Origin: Streptococcus panodentis
Lineage (GTDB): Bacteria > Bacillota > Bacilli > Lactobacillales > Streptococcaceae
Reading direction: 5' to 3'
DNA: 40,802 nt
Assembly (NCBI RefSeq): GCF_017884005.1
Contig: NZ_QFAY01000015.1
Location: 1-40,802, forward strand
A model generated the notes under the pieces. That model had not been told where the DNA came from, searched no databases, and saw nothing but the letters and a program-made list of their open reading frames with translations. The position numbers were made by a program, and so were the translations under genes. Every line of letters begins with the position of its first letter. Positions within the stretch are counted from its first letter, which is position 1. Shown here in pieces: positions 16,979 through 26,298 of this stretch.

Positions 16979-17803
16979 CTACCTCGCTTTCTGGCAGTGG
17001 GGACAGAGATGGGTGCCACGACCGGCCAGCTTGATCTTTTCAATCGGGCTGCCACACCGAGCACAAGGCTGGCCAGTCTTGCCATAGACCTGCAGAAAAT
17101 CCTGCATGGTGCCGTCTTCGCCCAAAGCATTGCGGTAGGTCCGGATGGTCGATCCGCCCTTTTCAATCCCCAGCTGCAAGACAGCGATAATCTGCTCATG
17201 CAGGCTCTGCACTTCTGCTGCTGTCAGGCTATCTGCTGACTGAGCTGGATGAATCTGCGCCCGCCAGAGCGTTTCGTCCACATAGATATTGCCCAGCCCG
17301 ACGACCAAGGTCTGCTCCAGCAGATAAGGCTTGATGGGCTTTTTGGACCGGCTCAGCGCCCCTGCAAAAGGCTCCAAGAGAAAATCCGCTTCCGTCGGCT
17401 CAGGACCCAGCTTTCTATCCGCAAAATAGGCTTCCAGCTGGCCCTTGCCCAGCAACTCCATAGTTCCAAACTTGCGGACATCCTCATAAACCAAGGTCCC
17501 ACCGTCTGTAAAGTCAAAAAAGACATGGGCATGCTTACGCTCAGGCACCGCATCAGGATAAAAAAGATACTTGCCCTCCATCCGCAGGTGAGAAATCAAG
17601 GCCCAGTCCGTCAGATGTAAAATCAGGTACTTGCCCCGCCGGCCAACAGACTCAATGGTCTGCCCCGGCAAATCCCGCACAAAAGCATCCACTCCCGTCC
17701 CAATCATCTTGGCATAGCGCACCCTGACCCTCTCTATGGTCTTCCCTCGGACCAGCCGCTCCAAACCGCGCCGGACCGTTTCTACCTCTGGTAATTCTGG
17801 CAT
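16979..17803 (-). CDS. mutM: Formamidopyrimidine-DNA glycosylase
   Basis: A base-excision repair enzyme that removes 8-oxoguanine and ring-opened purines and cuts the abasic site. The N-terminus [14 protein letters not shown] contains the catalytic Pro2 and Glu3. The helix-two-turn-helix region ([14 protein letters not shown]) and the C-terminal zinc finger (CARCG, then CPHCQ) are intact. The start is the ATG at 17803 with a GGGGAG site; a codon three bases upstream is a TTG that would displace the catalytic proline. It is 274 residues long and sits directly upstream of coaE. Confidence 0.95.
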   Translation of the reverse strand: MPELPEVETVRRGLERLVRGKTIERVRVRYAKMIGTGVDAFVRDLPGQTIESVGRRGKYLILHLTDWALISHLRMEGKYLFYPDAVPERKHAHVFFDFTDGGTLVYEDVRKFGTMELLGKGQLEAYFADRKLGPEPTEADFLLEPFAGALSRSKKPIKPYLLEQTLVVGLGNIYVDETLWRAQIHPAQSADSLTAAEVQSLHEQIIAVLQLGIEKGGSTIRTYRNALGEDGTMQDFLQVYGKTGQPCARCGSPIEKIKLAGRGTHLCPHCQKAR

Positions 17804-18077
17804 CAATATCTCCCCTTCCCAATTCTAAATCAAATATGTCATAAACCCTACAGCTCGCTTCCCGAAAACCTGCATGTTCATGGAAGATTTGACTGACCGT
17901 ATTCTCTAGCTCACAATCCAAAGTCAGTTGATTAACTCCTTGCTCTGGGAAATCAAAGAGTTTTATACGGCAGCTTATCAAAGACTCCCCCGTTTGTGGG
18001 GGGATGCAGCCATCATGGGAGACTGTCCCACAGCCTAACAAATCAAAGCTTTTCAACATCTTTAGACTGTTTGATGA
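17804..18077. repeat. Short intergenic region with a GGGACAG repeat copy
   Basis: About 270 bp between the hydrolase gene and mutM. A minus-strand copy of the dispersed repeat lies at 18006-18031 (CAGCCATCATGGGAGACTG). An open minus-strand frame runs through this area but overlaps mutM in another frame and has no ribosome-binding site, so it is not called. Confidence 0.5.
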
Positions 18078-18857
18078 TTAGTCAAAACGCTTCAATTTCT
18101 CCGGAAAGGCAGCGTTTTGAAAGAAATAGCGCAGCAGCTGAATATGTGTCTCCACATCACTAAAAAGCCAAGCATGCCCCTTGTTAGGATAAGAGGCGCA
18201 TTCAGACCAAGCATTTTTCTGCGCCAGCATCTGATGAGATTCATGAATAGTCGCAGACTCCTTCCCACCTGAAACGAAAAAGGCAGGATTGTCAAAGTCT
18301 GCATGAACCTTTAGCCTATTGGCCTGTGACATGGCTCGGCGGAAGGACTTCCGTGCGGCCCTCTGCAAATCCCCGACAAAAACTTGACACTCTTCCTTGG
18401 GCACTCCGTCTTTCTGCATCATCTTTGTCATCAGCTTGGCCATAAGCTTCCTATTTTTCAACAAGGACATCAGGTACACCATAACAATAACCCTGCGATA
18501 GCCCTTAATCGGCTGATGGCTCGCTCCGTCAACGATAACCTTATCAACGAGCTCCGCATCTTTTTCTAATAATTTCAGAATCAGACTGCCGCCCAGAGAA
18601 AGCCCGACAAGATGCGGCTTGCCATGGGCCTTGCTCCTGATAATAGCAGCCAGCATGTCGGTCACTTCATCAAAGTCTGTCCATTCTATATCGCTGCTCT
18701 TACCATGACCCGGCAAATCCACAGCAATACAATGAAAATCATTTTCAAGGGCAGCCAGATGATGCCGCCACATCTGACTGCTGGAGCCTGAGGCATGCAG
18801 AAAGATGATGCTTTTCGCATTTTCCTGACCGCTTTCTTCGATAAATAACTGCGGCAT
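18078..18857 (-). CDS. Alpha/beta-fold hydrolase
   Basis: A 259-residue cytoplasmic hydrolase of the alpha/beta fold. The oxyanion region FLHASGSSSQMW is at about 19-30. The nucleophile elbow GLSLGG places Ser87, and a candidate catalytic His228 lies in KGHAWLF. The lid region (about 120-170) is rich in Lys and Met. The substrate is unknown. In the pneumococcal arrangement mutM directly follows era, so this gene and its spacer appear to be inserted between them. It starts 35 nt after the era stop, which suggests co-transcription. Confidence 0.85.
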   Translation of the reverse strand: MPQLFIEESGQENAKSIIFLHASGSSSQMWRHHLAALENDFHCIAVDLPGHGKSSDIEWTDFDEVTDMLAAIIRSKAHGKPHLVGLSLGGSLILKLLEKDAELVDKVIVDGASHQPIKGYRRVIVMVYLMSLLKNRKLMAKLMTKMMQKDGVPKEECQVFVGDLQRAARKSFRRAMSQANRLKVHADFDNPAFFVSGGKESATIHESHQMLAQKNAWSECASYPNKGHAWLFSDVETHIQLLRYFFQNAAFPEKLKRFD

Positions 18858-18891
18858 CTTCTACCACCCTTTCTGATGTGTCCGGGAAAGT

Positions 18892-19791
18892 TCAATACTC
18901 CTTCTTATTATAGCCAAAGTCGGCCAAGTCCAGCTTCTTGTCCCGCCAGTTTTTCTTGACCTTGACCCAGGTCTCTAGGAAAACCTTGTCCCCCAGCATG
19001 AGCTCGATATCGCGCCGAGCCATGGAGCCAACTTTCTTGAGCATGGAACCGCCCTTGCCGATGATGATGCCCTTCTGGCTGTCCCGCTCCACCATGATGG
19101 TCGCTCGGATATGGATCTTGTCGGTCTCCTCGTCCCGCTTCATACTGTCAACGACCACCGCGACTGAGTGGGGGATTTCCTCCCGCGTCAGCATCAGAAC
19201 CTTCTCCCGAATCATCTCTGACACCAGAAAGCGCTCTGGATGGTCGGTAATCTGGTCAGCTGGGAAATACTGGAAGCCTTCCTCCAGATTCTCACTGAGA
19301 ATATCAATAAGATGGGACACATTATTGCCCTGCAGGGCCGAAATCGGCACGATTTCCTTGAAATCCATCTGCTGGCGGAAGTCATCAATCTGCGCCAAAA
19401 GCTGATCCGGATGGACTTTGTCAATCTTATTGACCACCAGAATAACCGGTACCTTGGCAGCTTTCAGGCGCTCCATAATCATGTCGTCACCCTTGCCGCG
19501 AGCTTCATCCGCCGGCACCATAAAGAGGACAGTGTCCACCTCACGCAGGGTGCTGTAGGCTGACTCCACCATGAAGTCGCCCAGAGCCGTCTTGGGCTTG
19601 TGGATGCCCGGTGTATCGATAAAGACAATCTGCTCTTTGTCTGTCGTGTAAATGCCCATGATTTTATTGCGGGTAGTCTGGGCCTTATCGCTCATAATAG
19701 CGATTTTTTGCCCCATGACATGATTGAGAAAAGTTGATTTGCCCACATTGGGACGGCCTAAAATAGCTACAAAACCTGATTTAAAAGTCAT
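18892..19791 (-). CDS. era: GTPase Era
   Basis: An essential Ras-like GTPase that binds the 3' end of 16S rRNA and takes part in 30S assembly. The G motifs are clear: GRPNVGKS (11-18), DTPGIH (near 59), NKID (near 120). The C-terminal KH domain carries [15 protein letters not shown] and the RRDIEL stretch. The length of 299 residues is standard. The ATG has a GAGGTGA site. It follows dgkA and ybeY, the usual order. Confidence 0.96.
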   Translation of the reverse strand: MTFKSGFVAILGRPNVGKSTFLNHVMGQKIAIMSDKAQTTRNKIMGIYTTDKEQIVFIDTPGIHKPKTALGDFMVESAYSTLREVDTVLFMVPADEARGKGDDMIMERLKAAKVPVILVVNKIDKVHPDQLLAQIDDFRQQMDFKEIVPISALQGNNVSHLIDILSENLEEGFQYFPADQITDHPERFLVSEMIREKVLMLTREEIPHSVAVVVDSMKRDEETDKIHIRATIMVERDSQKGIIIGKGGSMLKKVGSMARRDIELMLGDKVFLETWVKVKKNWRDKKLDLADFGYNKKEY

Positions 19792-19856
19792 TATTTCACC
19801 TCTATATTTCCATTAAAACAGCAGAAAATCGGCGGTTGCCCCCGATTTTCAAGCTC

Positions 19857-20255
19857 TCAAAAAAACCAATCCCAAATCTTGGGAACAAAAATAATCAATC
19901 CTGTCACAACCGCAAAGCCGGAAATGACCAGAACAGCGCCTGCTGCCATATCCTTGGCATTCTTGGCCAGCATAGAAAAGTGGTAGTTGCTGGCCAGATC
20001 TACGACATTTTCAATGGCAGAATTGACAATTTCAAAGGCAATGACCAGAAAAATGCTCAAAAAGAGAAAGAGCCACTCGACAGCCGACACCCGAAAAACC
20101 AGACCCGCGACTATCGCAGCCAGGGCCGAAAAAGCATGGTTGCGCAGGTTGCGCTCCTCTTTAAAGGCTGTAAAAATACCGGTTAAAGCAAATTCCAGAC
20201 TCGAGACGACATCCCGATTTTTCCATTTGCGTTTGTTATTTCCTTGTGAGTCCAT
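19857..20255 (-). CDS. dgkA: Undecaprenol / diacylglycerol kinase
   Basis: A small membrane kinase. In streptococci this family phosphorylates undecaprenol, which recycles the lipid carrier for cell-wall synthesis. It has three hydrophobic helices, with the family signatures [11 protein letters not shown] and [14 protein letters not shown] containing the catalytic Glu/Asn residues. It is 132 residues long. The start codon overlaps the end of ybeY by 20 nt, so translation is probably coupled. Confidence 0.94.
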   Translation of the reverse strand: MDSQGNNKRKWKNRDVVSSLEFALTGIFTAFKEERNLRNHAFSALAAIVAGLVFRVSAVEWLFLFLSIFLVIAFEIVNSAIENVVDLASNYHFSMLAKNAKDMAAGAVLVISGFAVVTGLIIFVPKIWDWFF

Positions 20256-20733
20256 AAGCCGTTAAAATTTCTTCCTGTAAACCAAACATTTCTGCCTCTT
20301 CTTCTGGCCTATAGTGATCATAGCCAGTGATATGCAGAAATCCATGCACCGCCAAAAAGCCCATCTCCCGCTCAAAGCTGTGGCCGTACTCTTCCGCCTG
20401 CTCGCGCGCCTTGTCCACCGAAATGAAGAGTTCACCGATATAAGCATCAAAATCCTCCAGCATCTCAGCCAGCTCAGGATTGTCCAGCAAGTCCTCCTCG
20501 TCCACGGCAATCTCCAGCTCCGGCTTGTACTCCAGACTGATGACATCCGTCGGCCGGTCGGTGTCTCGGTAGGCCAGATTGAGCTCATGGCTGCGCTCAT
20601 TTGTCACAAAGGTCACAGCCATCTCCTTCTTTTCCTTGCCAGTCTTCTGAGCCGCAAATTCCAAAATTTCCTGGGTCTGCTTGAGGATCTCTTCTGAGAC
20701 CTGACCCGTTTCATCTATCATTTCGATATACAT
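20236..20733 (-). CDS. ybeY: Endoribonuclease YbeY
   Basis: A metal-dependent endoribonuclease needed for 16S rRNA 3'-end maturation and ribosome quality control. The zinc motif [11 protein letters not shown] supplies His130, His134 and His140. [11 protein letters not shown] is the other conserved family segment. The ATG at 20733 is used; the open frame also extends two codons further to a TTG. It is 165 residues long and heads the ybeY–dgkA–era run. Confidence 0.95.
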   Translation of the reverse strand: MYIEMIDETGQVSEEILKQTQEILEFAAQKTGKEKKEMAVTFVTNERSHELNLAYRDTDRPTDVISLEYKPELEIAVDEEDLLDNPELAEMLEDFDAYIGELFISVDKAREQAEEYGHSFEREMGFLAVHGFLHITGYDHYRPEEEAEMFGLQEEILTAYGLTRK

Positions 20734-20931
20734 AGCCAATCTTCATCCTTTTTGAAATAACCCACCCCTCCGCCTGCACAGGCAAGGCAAGGCAAAAGCA
20801 ACGAACTATTATTATTTCCATTATATCATATTCTGCTTGGCTTTACCTCTCTCAGTGTCAGCTTTTGGAAAATAGCAGAGCATTTTTTGGCAAAGAAAAA
20901 AGCCTGGAAAACCCAAGCTTGTCCTATAAGA

Positions 20932-21004
20932 TGCTAATTGCCGGGATCGAACCGGCGACCTCATCCTTACCATGGATGCGCTCTGCCTACTGAGCTAAAT
21001 CAGC
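20932..21004 (-). tRNA. tRNA-Thr (GGT anticodon)
   Basis: A full 73-nt cloverleaf on the minus strand. The acceptor stem GCTGATT pairs with AATTAGC (one G-T). The D arm is TAGCTCAGTAGGCAGAGC. The anticodon stem-loop CATCC-ATGGTAA-GGATG gives GGT, which reads ACC and ACT. The T arm is GCCGG-TTCGATC-CCGGC. The discriminator is A, and CCA is not encoded; the DNA continues TCT. Confidence 0.95.
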
Positions 21005-21118
21005 ATTACCTATCTACTATATCATGCAAATAGTATTTTGTCAATAACTTTTGAAAAATTTAGAAAAAAACGCTACGATTCGAACGGGCGCACAGACTCT
21101 TCTGTCCGTCTAAAAAAT

Positions 21119-21175
21119 GGTGGGACAGACCCCATGACAGCACAGTCATCATGAGAGCCTGCCCCAGCCTCTTTG
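21119..21175. repeat. Two facing copies of the GGGACAG repeat
   Basis: A plus-strand copy (GGTGGGACAGACCCCATGA) is followed within 20 bp by a partial reverse copy (TCATCATGAGAGCCTGCCCC). The pair can form a long imperfect hairpin just after the stop of the DeoR-type gene and may serve as its terminator. Confidence 0.5.
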
Positions 21176-21180
21176 CAAAA

Positions 21181-21927
21181 TTATAAAACCTTGGTATAGG
21201 AACTGTATTTTTCCTTGACTTTCGGTGACAGATTTTCATCCGTGATAATGGCATCAATATTGTCCAGACGGTAGAAAGTGTAAAAAGAATAGCTGTCAAA
21301 CTTACTGTTATCCGCAACGATGTATTTTTCAATAGCATTGTTGAGGATAATGGCATCGCCGTTCCCCTCTTCTTCATTCGTCGTGGTGACATTGTGGCCA
21401 TCAATCCCATTCACTCCGATAAAGGCCTTAGACACCTTGATTTCTTTCAGGAGATTATTGGCGAACTGGCCGACAAAGGTCTGGGTCTTGACCCGATAGC
21501 GTCCGCCAATCAGGATTAGGTCAAGATTGGGCCGATCTTTGAGCTTTTCAAAAATCGGCAGAGAATTGGTCACGATGCTGATGCTTTTGCCATCCAGATA
21601 ATCACTGATAAAATCAGTCGTTGTCCCAGAACCGATAAAGACTGTGTCACCGTTCAAAATGAGAGCCGCGCACTTCTTGGCAATCAGCTTCTTTTCCTCA
21701 ATATTGATCATCTGCTTTTCCGAATGAGACACTTCATTGAGCGCATCCTTGACTTTCTTATGCGCTCCGCCATGGACCCGCGTCAGGAGGCCCTGCTTTT
21801 CCAAATCAATCAGGTCCCTGCGAATCGTCATATCCGTAACATCCAATAATTCTTTCAGATTTTTGACAGAGACAACACCGGTTTGATCCAGTTCCTGCAA
21901 AATCACTCTATGCCGACTTTCTTTCAT
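21181..21927 (-). CDS. DeoR/GlpR-family transcriptional regulator
   Basis: A 248-residue repressor-type regulator. The N-terminal winged helix-turn-helix (about 6-57) contains LLDVTDMTIRRDLIDLEKQGLLTRVHGG, whose middle part is the DeoR signature. The C-terminal sugar-phosphate sensor domain contains IGSGTTTDFI and GVNGID. The usual ligands of such proteins are phosphorylated sugars, but no sugar operon is adjacent, so the target is unknown. The ATG at 21927 has an AAGGAG site. A longer open frame upstream to 22107 lacks a start signal and is unlikely to be translated. Confidence 0.88.
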   Translation of the reverse strand: MKESRHRVILQELDQTGVVSVKNLKELLDVTDMTIRRDLIDLEKQGLLTRVHGGAHKKVKDALNEVSHSEKQMINIEEKKLIAKKCAALILNGDTVFIGSGTTTDFISDYLDGKSISIVTNSLPIFEKLKDRPNLDLILIGGRYRVKTQTFVGQFANNLLKEIKVSKAFIGVNGIDGHNVTTTNEEEGNGDAIILNNAIEKYIVADNSKFDSYSFYTFYRLDNIDAIITDENLSPKVKEKYSSYTKVL

Positions 21928-22586
21928 GTTTTTCTCCTTTATCCCCACTAGCAAGGCGGGTAAAATCAGCTGCGCCGCTCTGACTGACAGAGAAGCCGAA
22001 ACAAGCGGGAAGGTGTCAGCAACAGCTGGCAATGCCGTCGGCAAGAATCGCTTCATGCCGGCAGATTCGCTGAATGACGAAAAGGTCTGGGGGCCCCTTT
22101 CCAGCAATCCCGTTTCTAAGATTTTAGCCGTTTTCAGACTGGTTTTTCTTTGAGTATGAGCAACCCTTACTTTATTATACTACACTCTGGCCAGATAAAC
22201 AAAAATTTATGAAAGCTTTTACAAACAAAAATAAAACAGTTCCCTGAATGAACTTGTTCCTATCTGAACAGGCAGGCTTCCCAGCTACTTTCAAGTAAGG
22301 CGCACAGCCAAAATCCCACCCATCCAAAGTGCCGCCTCCATAGCTCCGCTGGATCTTCTGACACTTCCTACGGAAGCTTTATCTGCCGCCTGAGGCGGTG
22401 GGACAGACTCCCACTGCTAAAAACAAACGAAAAGACTATACAAGAAAGAAGAATCATTCCTGTCCCAACAAGTCTATTGTGTATGAACCCAAAGCTGACC
22501 TTAGCGCAAAAAATCTTGTTTCTCAAGCATTCCGGCAAAAACAAAATTTGACCCTGAACTACAGAGCCAAACTGTTATGTATCTGC
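21928..22586. repeat. Intergenic region with dispersed repeats
   Basis: About 660 bp with no supported gene. The motif GGCGGTGGGACAGACTCCC lies at 22394-22412, preceded by a short palindrome (CCGCCTGAGGCGG, 22387-22399). It is followed by AAAACAAACGAAAAGACTATA, which resembles the piece at 111-131. The left part (21930-22160) is open on the minus strand upstream of the DeoR gene but has no start signal. The right end is the downstream region of cshA. Confidence 0.5.
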
Positions 22587-24143
22587 TTATTTATCCCCTT
22601 TATTGCGGATGACAAAGCCGGTTTTCTTTTCGCTGGAGGTATTGCGTGGTTTTTTGTGGTCCTTGCGGTAGCGTTTTTCCTTATCAAAGCGGTCATGCTT
22701 ACCGCCTTTTTTGTAGCTGTCGCGTCTGCCTCCGCCCTTGCTGTCGCTGCGGCGGCTGCTGCCACGGCCCCCCTTGCCTCTGCCGCCAAATCCGCCGCCT
22801 GACGGTTTGAAAGGAAGAGGTTTCTCACGGGCAATCTCTACTTCCGGCAGAGAGTCCGGATCCTGCACGGTCAGCGTCAGGATATACATGGCCAATTCTT
22901 CCGGAGAAAACTCAGCGGCCAGCTTGCGGGCATCCTTGCCAAACTTTTCAAAATTGCTGCGGACCGTTTCATCCTCAAAGTCTCGCTCAATTTTCTTGAG
23001 GGCTACCTTTTTCTTGGCTTGGAAAGCTTCCTCTGCCGTCGCCGGCTTGAGACCCTTCATCCGCTTCTTGGTCAGATTTTCGATGATGTGCAGGTAGCCC
23101 ATTTCATTCGGCGCTACAAAGGTAATGGACTGACCTGACTTACCGGCACGGCCGGTCCGGCCGATGCGGTGAACATAGCTTTCTGGATCCTGCGGAATGT
23201 CATAGTTATAGACGTGAGTGACCCCAGAAATGTCCAGACCGCGGGCAGCCACATCCGTTGCCACCAAGACATCCAGACCGCCATTTTTAAAATCACGGAG
23301 AACCCGGAGGCGCTTGCCTTGATCGAGGTCGCCATGGATGCCTTCCGCCCGGAAACCGCGAAGCTTGAGACCGCGGGTCAGCTCATCCACCCGGCGCTTG
23401 GTCCGGCCAAAGACGATAGACAGCTCTGGCTGGTCCACATCCATGAGCCGGGTCATGGTGTCAAATTTTTCATTTTCCTTGACACGGATATAATACTGAT
23501 CCACCAGCTCAGTCGTCAGCTCTTTGGCTGCAATCTTGACATGGTCAGGATCCTTCATAAACTGGACTCCAATACGCTTGATAGCATCCGGCATAGTAGC
23601 CGAAAAGAGCAGGGTCTGGCGCTCTTGCGGAACGCGGGAAATAATGGACTCAATATCTTCCAAAAAGCCCATATTAAGCATTTCATCGGCCTCATCCAAA
23701 ATCAAGGTTTCCACATGATTGAGCTTGAGGGCCTTGCGCTTGATCAGATCCAAAAGACGGCCCGGTGTCCCGACGACGATATGGGCACCGGACTTGAGAG
23801 CCTTGATTTGCTTTTCGATGCTGGAGCCACCATAAACCGAGCGGACCTTGACACCCTTGCTGCGGCCGAAGCGGAAGAGTTCTTCCTGACTCTGCACAGC
23901 CAGCTCCCGCGTCGGGGCAATAATCAGAGCCTGCACCGTCGGATTGTCCGTGTCAATCTTTTCCAGAGTCGGGAAGCCAAAGGCCGCAGTCTTACCGGTC
24001 CCGGTCTGAGCCTGACCAATCACGTCCTTGCCGGCCATAGCCAGCGGAATGGTCTGCTCTTGGATAGGGCTGGCCTCTACAAAGCCGGCTTTGTCAATCT
24101 CTGCCAGCAGTTCAGCTGACAAATGTAATTCATTAAATTTCAA
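22587..24143 (-). CDS. cshA: DEAD-box RNA helicase CshA
   Basis: An ATP-dependent RNA helicase involved in mRNA turnover and growth in the cold. The N-terminal Q motif (PIQEQTIP) precedes Walker A AQTGTGKT (45-52). PTREL, VGTPGRL, DEAD, SAT, ARGLDI and HRIGRTGRAG follow in order. The C-terminal tail (about 440-518) is rich in Gly, Arg and Lys (GGRGKGGRG), as expected for RNA contact. The only in-frame start giving the family N-terminus MKFNEL is a TTG (24143) with a weak GAAGAAGAA site. A leader of about 215 nt lies upstream, which leaves room for post-transcriptional control. Confidence 0.94.
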   Translation of the reverse strand: MKFNELHLSAELLAEIDKAGFVEASPIQEQTIPLAMAGKDVIGQAQTGTGKTAAFGFPTLEKIDTDNPTVQALIIAPTRELAVQSQEELFRFGRSKGVKVRSVYGGSSIEKQIKALKSGAHIVVGTPGRLLDLIKRKALKLNHVETLILDEADEMLNMGFLEDIESIISRVPQERQTLLFSATMPDAIKRIGVQFMKDPDHVKIAAKELTTELVDQYYIRVKENEKFDTMTRLMDVDQPELSIVFGRTKRRVDELTRGLKLRGFRAEGIHGDLDQGKRLRVLRDFKNGGLDVLVATDVAARGLDISGVTHVYNYDIPQDPESYVHRIGRTGRAGKSGQSITFVAPNEMGYLHIIENLTKKRMKGLKPATAEEAFQAKKKVALKKIERDFEDETVRSNFEKFGKDARKLAAEFSPEELAMYILTLTVQDPDSLPEVEIAREKPLPFKPSGGGFGGRGKGGRGSSRRSDSKGGGRRDSYKKGGKHDRFDKEKRYRKDHKKPRNTSSEKKTGFVIRNKGDK

Positions 24144-24364
24144 TGTTCTTCTTCTTTCTAAAGGCAGTGCGAAGCCACCTTATCAGGCATTTTTACTCTG
24201 TGCAATCAAGCTTGAACAGCATGGATTGCTCTTGAGTAGCAGCTAATTCTCAAGAGAATGATGGGTCGTTGATTAGCTGGATAGCTTGTATCCTTTTTTT
24301 ATCTGCAACCCGCGTTGCTGGTTCTCATTCAGTGAAAATCAACTTAGTCACTTGCAACCTATCT

Positions 24365-24370
24365 AGTATA
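24365..24370 (-). promoter_or_regulatory. Extended -10 promoter of cshA
   Basis: On the minus strand the sequence reads GTGGTATACT, giving TATACT with the TG of an extended -10 one base upstream. The -35 region at the right spacing is weak. The start point would be near 24357, leaving a leader of about 215 nt. Confidence 0.5.
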
Positions 24371-24431
24371 CCACAAAGCCAGGCCAAAAGATAGGATTTG
24401 TGCGTAAGATTTATTTTTTGGCTGAAGTTTC

Positions 24432-24460
24432 TTGAAATCCTGCGACCCTTTATTTATAAT
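24432..24460 (+). promoter_or_regulatory. Sigma-A promoter of the plus-strand membrane-protein gene
   Basis: TTGAAA (24432-24437), a 17-bp spacer and TATAAT (24455-24460) form a near-consensus promoter. The AAGGAG site follows about 13 nt downstream of the -10 box, so the leader is very short. Confidence 0.8.
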
Positions 24461-24484
24461 GGTAATAAACATAAGGAGAAAACG

Positions 24485-24883
24485 ATGAACAAATTTTTAA
24501 GATTTACTTTTATCTTGCTCATCCTGGCTATGCTGGGAGCGGCCTTGATTCAGCTATTCCGTCCCCAGCTTCTGGGCACGGAATCAGTTTACGGTCTGGC
24601 TCCATATTGGCAGCGGGAAATCGGCTTTTGGAATCTGGCTATCCTTCCCCTGCTCATAGCCGTCAACATCAAGTACGACTGGTTTTACCTGCGGATGACG
24701 CTTCTAGCATTGATATTGGGCGGACTGGGCTTTGGCACCAACCACCTGATTGGCTACCTAGCTAAGATCAATCAAGCCAATCTGCTGGGCTGGGTGGAAA
24801 ATTATCTATTAGTCGGCCTCTGGATAATCGGCTGGGTACTGGAATATCGCACAAGACAAAAAAGTAGTGCAGAAGCTGCCTGA
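24485..24883 (+). CDS. Small four-helix membrane protein of unknown function
   Basis: A 132-residue protein with four probable membrane helices (about 5-25, 48-66, 70-95, 104-122), few charged residues between them and a short polar tail. I do not recognise the family. The ATG at 24485 has an AAGGAG site 8 nt upstream; an open frame extends 29 codons further, but that overlaps the promoter. It is the only plus-strand gene in the window. It has its own near-consensus promoter and shares a bidirectional terminator with corA. Confidence 0.8.
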   Translation: MNKFLRFTFILLILAMLGAALIQLFRPQLLGTESVYGLAPYWQREIGFWNLAILPLLIAVNIKYDWFYLRMTLLALILGGLGFGTNHLIGYLAKINQANLLGWVENYLLVGLWIIGWVLEYRTRQKSSAEAA

Positions 24884-24908
24884 CTGGAGGCAGCTTCTGC
24901 ACCACTTT
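24867..24908. terminator. Bidirectional terminator between the small membrane gene and corA
   Basis: A 14-bp perfect stem (GTGCAGAAGCTGCC with GGCAGCTTCTGCAC) encloses the TGA stop of the plus-strand gene in its loop. TTTTATTTTTT follows on the plus strand and ACTTTTTTG on the minus strand, so it can stop both converging transcripts. Confidence 0.85.
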
Positions 24909-25816
24909 TATTTTTTATTCGCCACCCATTTGAGGACCTTGGTCAGGACTCCCCAGAGGATGAGGCTGATGACAACGATATAAATCCAGGCATTTTTGTC
25001 ATCTGATAGAGGAAGAGGCACATTCATGCCGAAAAAGCCGGTGATGACTGCCAAAACTGCCAAAAGGACAGAAATAATGGTCAGAAGCGTCAAATTATCG
25101 TTCAGATTGTTGTTCAAAATGTTATTGTAGGACCCAGACAGCTGACTGAGAACCTGAGCAATCAGATCGGTCATGGAAACCAGCTGGCGGGCCTCAATCA
25201 TGGCATCGTCAAACTGCTCTTTCTCTGTCTCATCAAAAGAGCGGTAAATACCGTGACTCTTGATATGCTCCAGCAGCATGCGATTCTGTTTGGCCGCAGC
25301 GACCAGATAGACCATAGAGGTCTCCAAGTCAGACAGAGCAAAGAGATGCTTCTTGGTCGTCGTCTTGCGCAGCAGGCGGTTGATGTCATCTTTGGACTTG
25401 TCCATCTTCTCAATGACCGGATAGTAGGAATTGGAAATCAGCTCCAGCCCGGCAAAGAGAAATTTATAGATTGAAACCGGCTCATGCTGCTCCGTGTAGG
25501 CCCTCAGCATATCCACCACATAGGCATTGTCCTGATTGCTGATGGTGATCAACCGTCGTTCCTGTACGATGAAAGTCATAGGAATGGTCTCATAATAATC
25601 CTTGTCCGTCGCTAAATTGAGAACATTGTAGATGAAAAGCACCGTTCCATTCTCCCGGTTGTAGTCCATGTGGGCCCGCTCATTTTTATCCAGCGCATAC
25701 TCAATGGTCTCCTGATCAATCCCATAATCCTGATAAATCTGCGCATTCTTCTTGACTTCATCCGAATCAATATTGATCCAGACGGACTGGTCTTTCAATT
25801 TTCTTTCCAGAAACAT
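24908..25816 (-). CDS. corA: CorA-family magnesium/divalent cation transporter
   Basis: A 302-residue inner-membrane channel protein of the CorA family. The long cytoplasmic N-terminal domain is followed by a helical stalk. Two helices lie near the C-terminus, with the signature GMN at 263-265 at the end of the first. The tail ends in KVLKWVANKK. Mg2+ is the usual substrate; Co2+ or Ni2+ are possible. The ATG has an AAAGGA site. It is separated from prfC by the palindromic repeat cluster. Confidence 0.93.
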   Translation of the reverse strand: MFLERKLKDQSVWINIDSDEVKKNAQIYQDYGIDQETIEYALDKNERAHMDYNRENGTVLFIYNVLNLATDKDYYETIPMTFIVQERRLITISNQDNAYVVDMLRAYTEQHEPVSIYKFLFAGLELISNSYYPVIEKMDKSKDDINRLLRKTTTKKHLFALSDLETSMVYLVAAAKQNRMLLEHIKSHGIYRSFDETEKEQFDDAMIEARQLVSMTDLIAQVLSQLSGSYNNILNNNLNDNLTLLTIISVLLAVLAVITGFFGMNVPLPLSDDKNAWIYIVVISLILWGVLTKVLKWVANKK

Positions 25817-26044
25817 GGGAGGTCCTTTCTGATATTTCTACAAGTTCGCGCTTCCTCGGCGGTTTTCTAATGTCTGTCAAACATTAGATTGGTTTAGAAA
25901 CCGTATGCTGAGCCAGGCCGCCATAGCGATTGCCGTCAGCTAATCAGCAGTTTCAGATTCAGCAAATCATTCAGTCCTACAGAATCAAATCAGATAATAT
26001 AGGCGTTACAACAAGGTGTTTGATTTATAAAGTTACAACACGAA

Positions 26045-26073
26045 GCCAATCGAATCGATAGCATTCGATTGGC
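26045..26073. repeat. Palindromic unit, copy 1
   Basis: GCCAATCGAAT and ATTCGATTGGC form an 11-bp perfect stem with loop CGATAGC. The corresponding stem of copy 4 (26270-26298) differs at the second base pair (A-T in place of C-G), a compensatory change that keeps the pairing. Confidence 0.75.
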
Positions 26074-26269
26074 GAAGTTAGTAGGGCAATTAGACATGGT
26101 CTCATCAGACATGGCCTACTATGCAGCCAAGCAAAACTTAAAATAAGGATACGATTTTAGCATCACGACACAGAGACAATCGAATTGATACTATTTATCG
26201 AACGCAGTCAGTTTCAGTTTTCCAAAAGTTACGACACGAAGACAATCAAATTTAGAGTTACGACACGGA

Positions 26270-26298
26270 GACAATCGAATCGATACTATTCGATTGTC
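26270..26298. repeat. Palindromic unit, copy 4
   Basis: GACAATCGAAT and ATTCGATTGTC form an 11-bp perfect stem with loop CGATACT. The unit is followed by CGAAGTTAGTAAGGCGATTAG, which also follows copy 1 with minor changes. Confidence 0.75.

Larger units (their letters stand above)
24144..24484. other. Divergent intergenic region: long cshA leader and two promoters
   Basis: About 340 bp between cshA (minus) and the small membrane-protein gene (plus). Most of it is the cshA leader. I recognise no riboswitch class in it; a short inverted repeat (ATTCTC at 24247-24252, GAGAAT beside it) and some AT-rich runs are visible. The two promoters are listed separately. Confidence 0.5.

Noticed and set aside
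17652..18059. Minus-strand open frame of 135 codons across the mutM start and the spacer
   Set aside because: It overlaps mutM out of frame, has no ribosome-binding site, and part of it is a dispersed repeat.
21928..22107. 60-codon N-terminal extension of the DeoR-type regulator
   Set aside because: The internal ATG at 21927 has a good ribosome site and gives the normal helix-turn-helix start. The extension has low-complexity composition.
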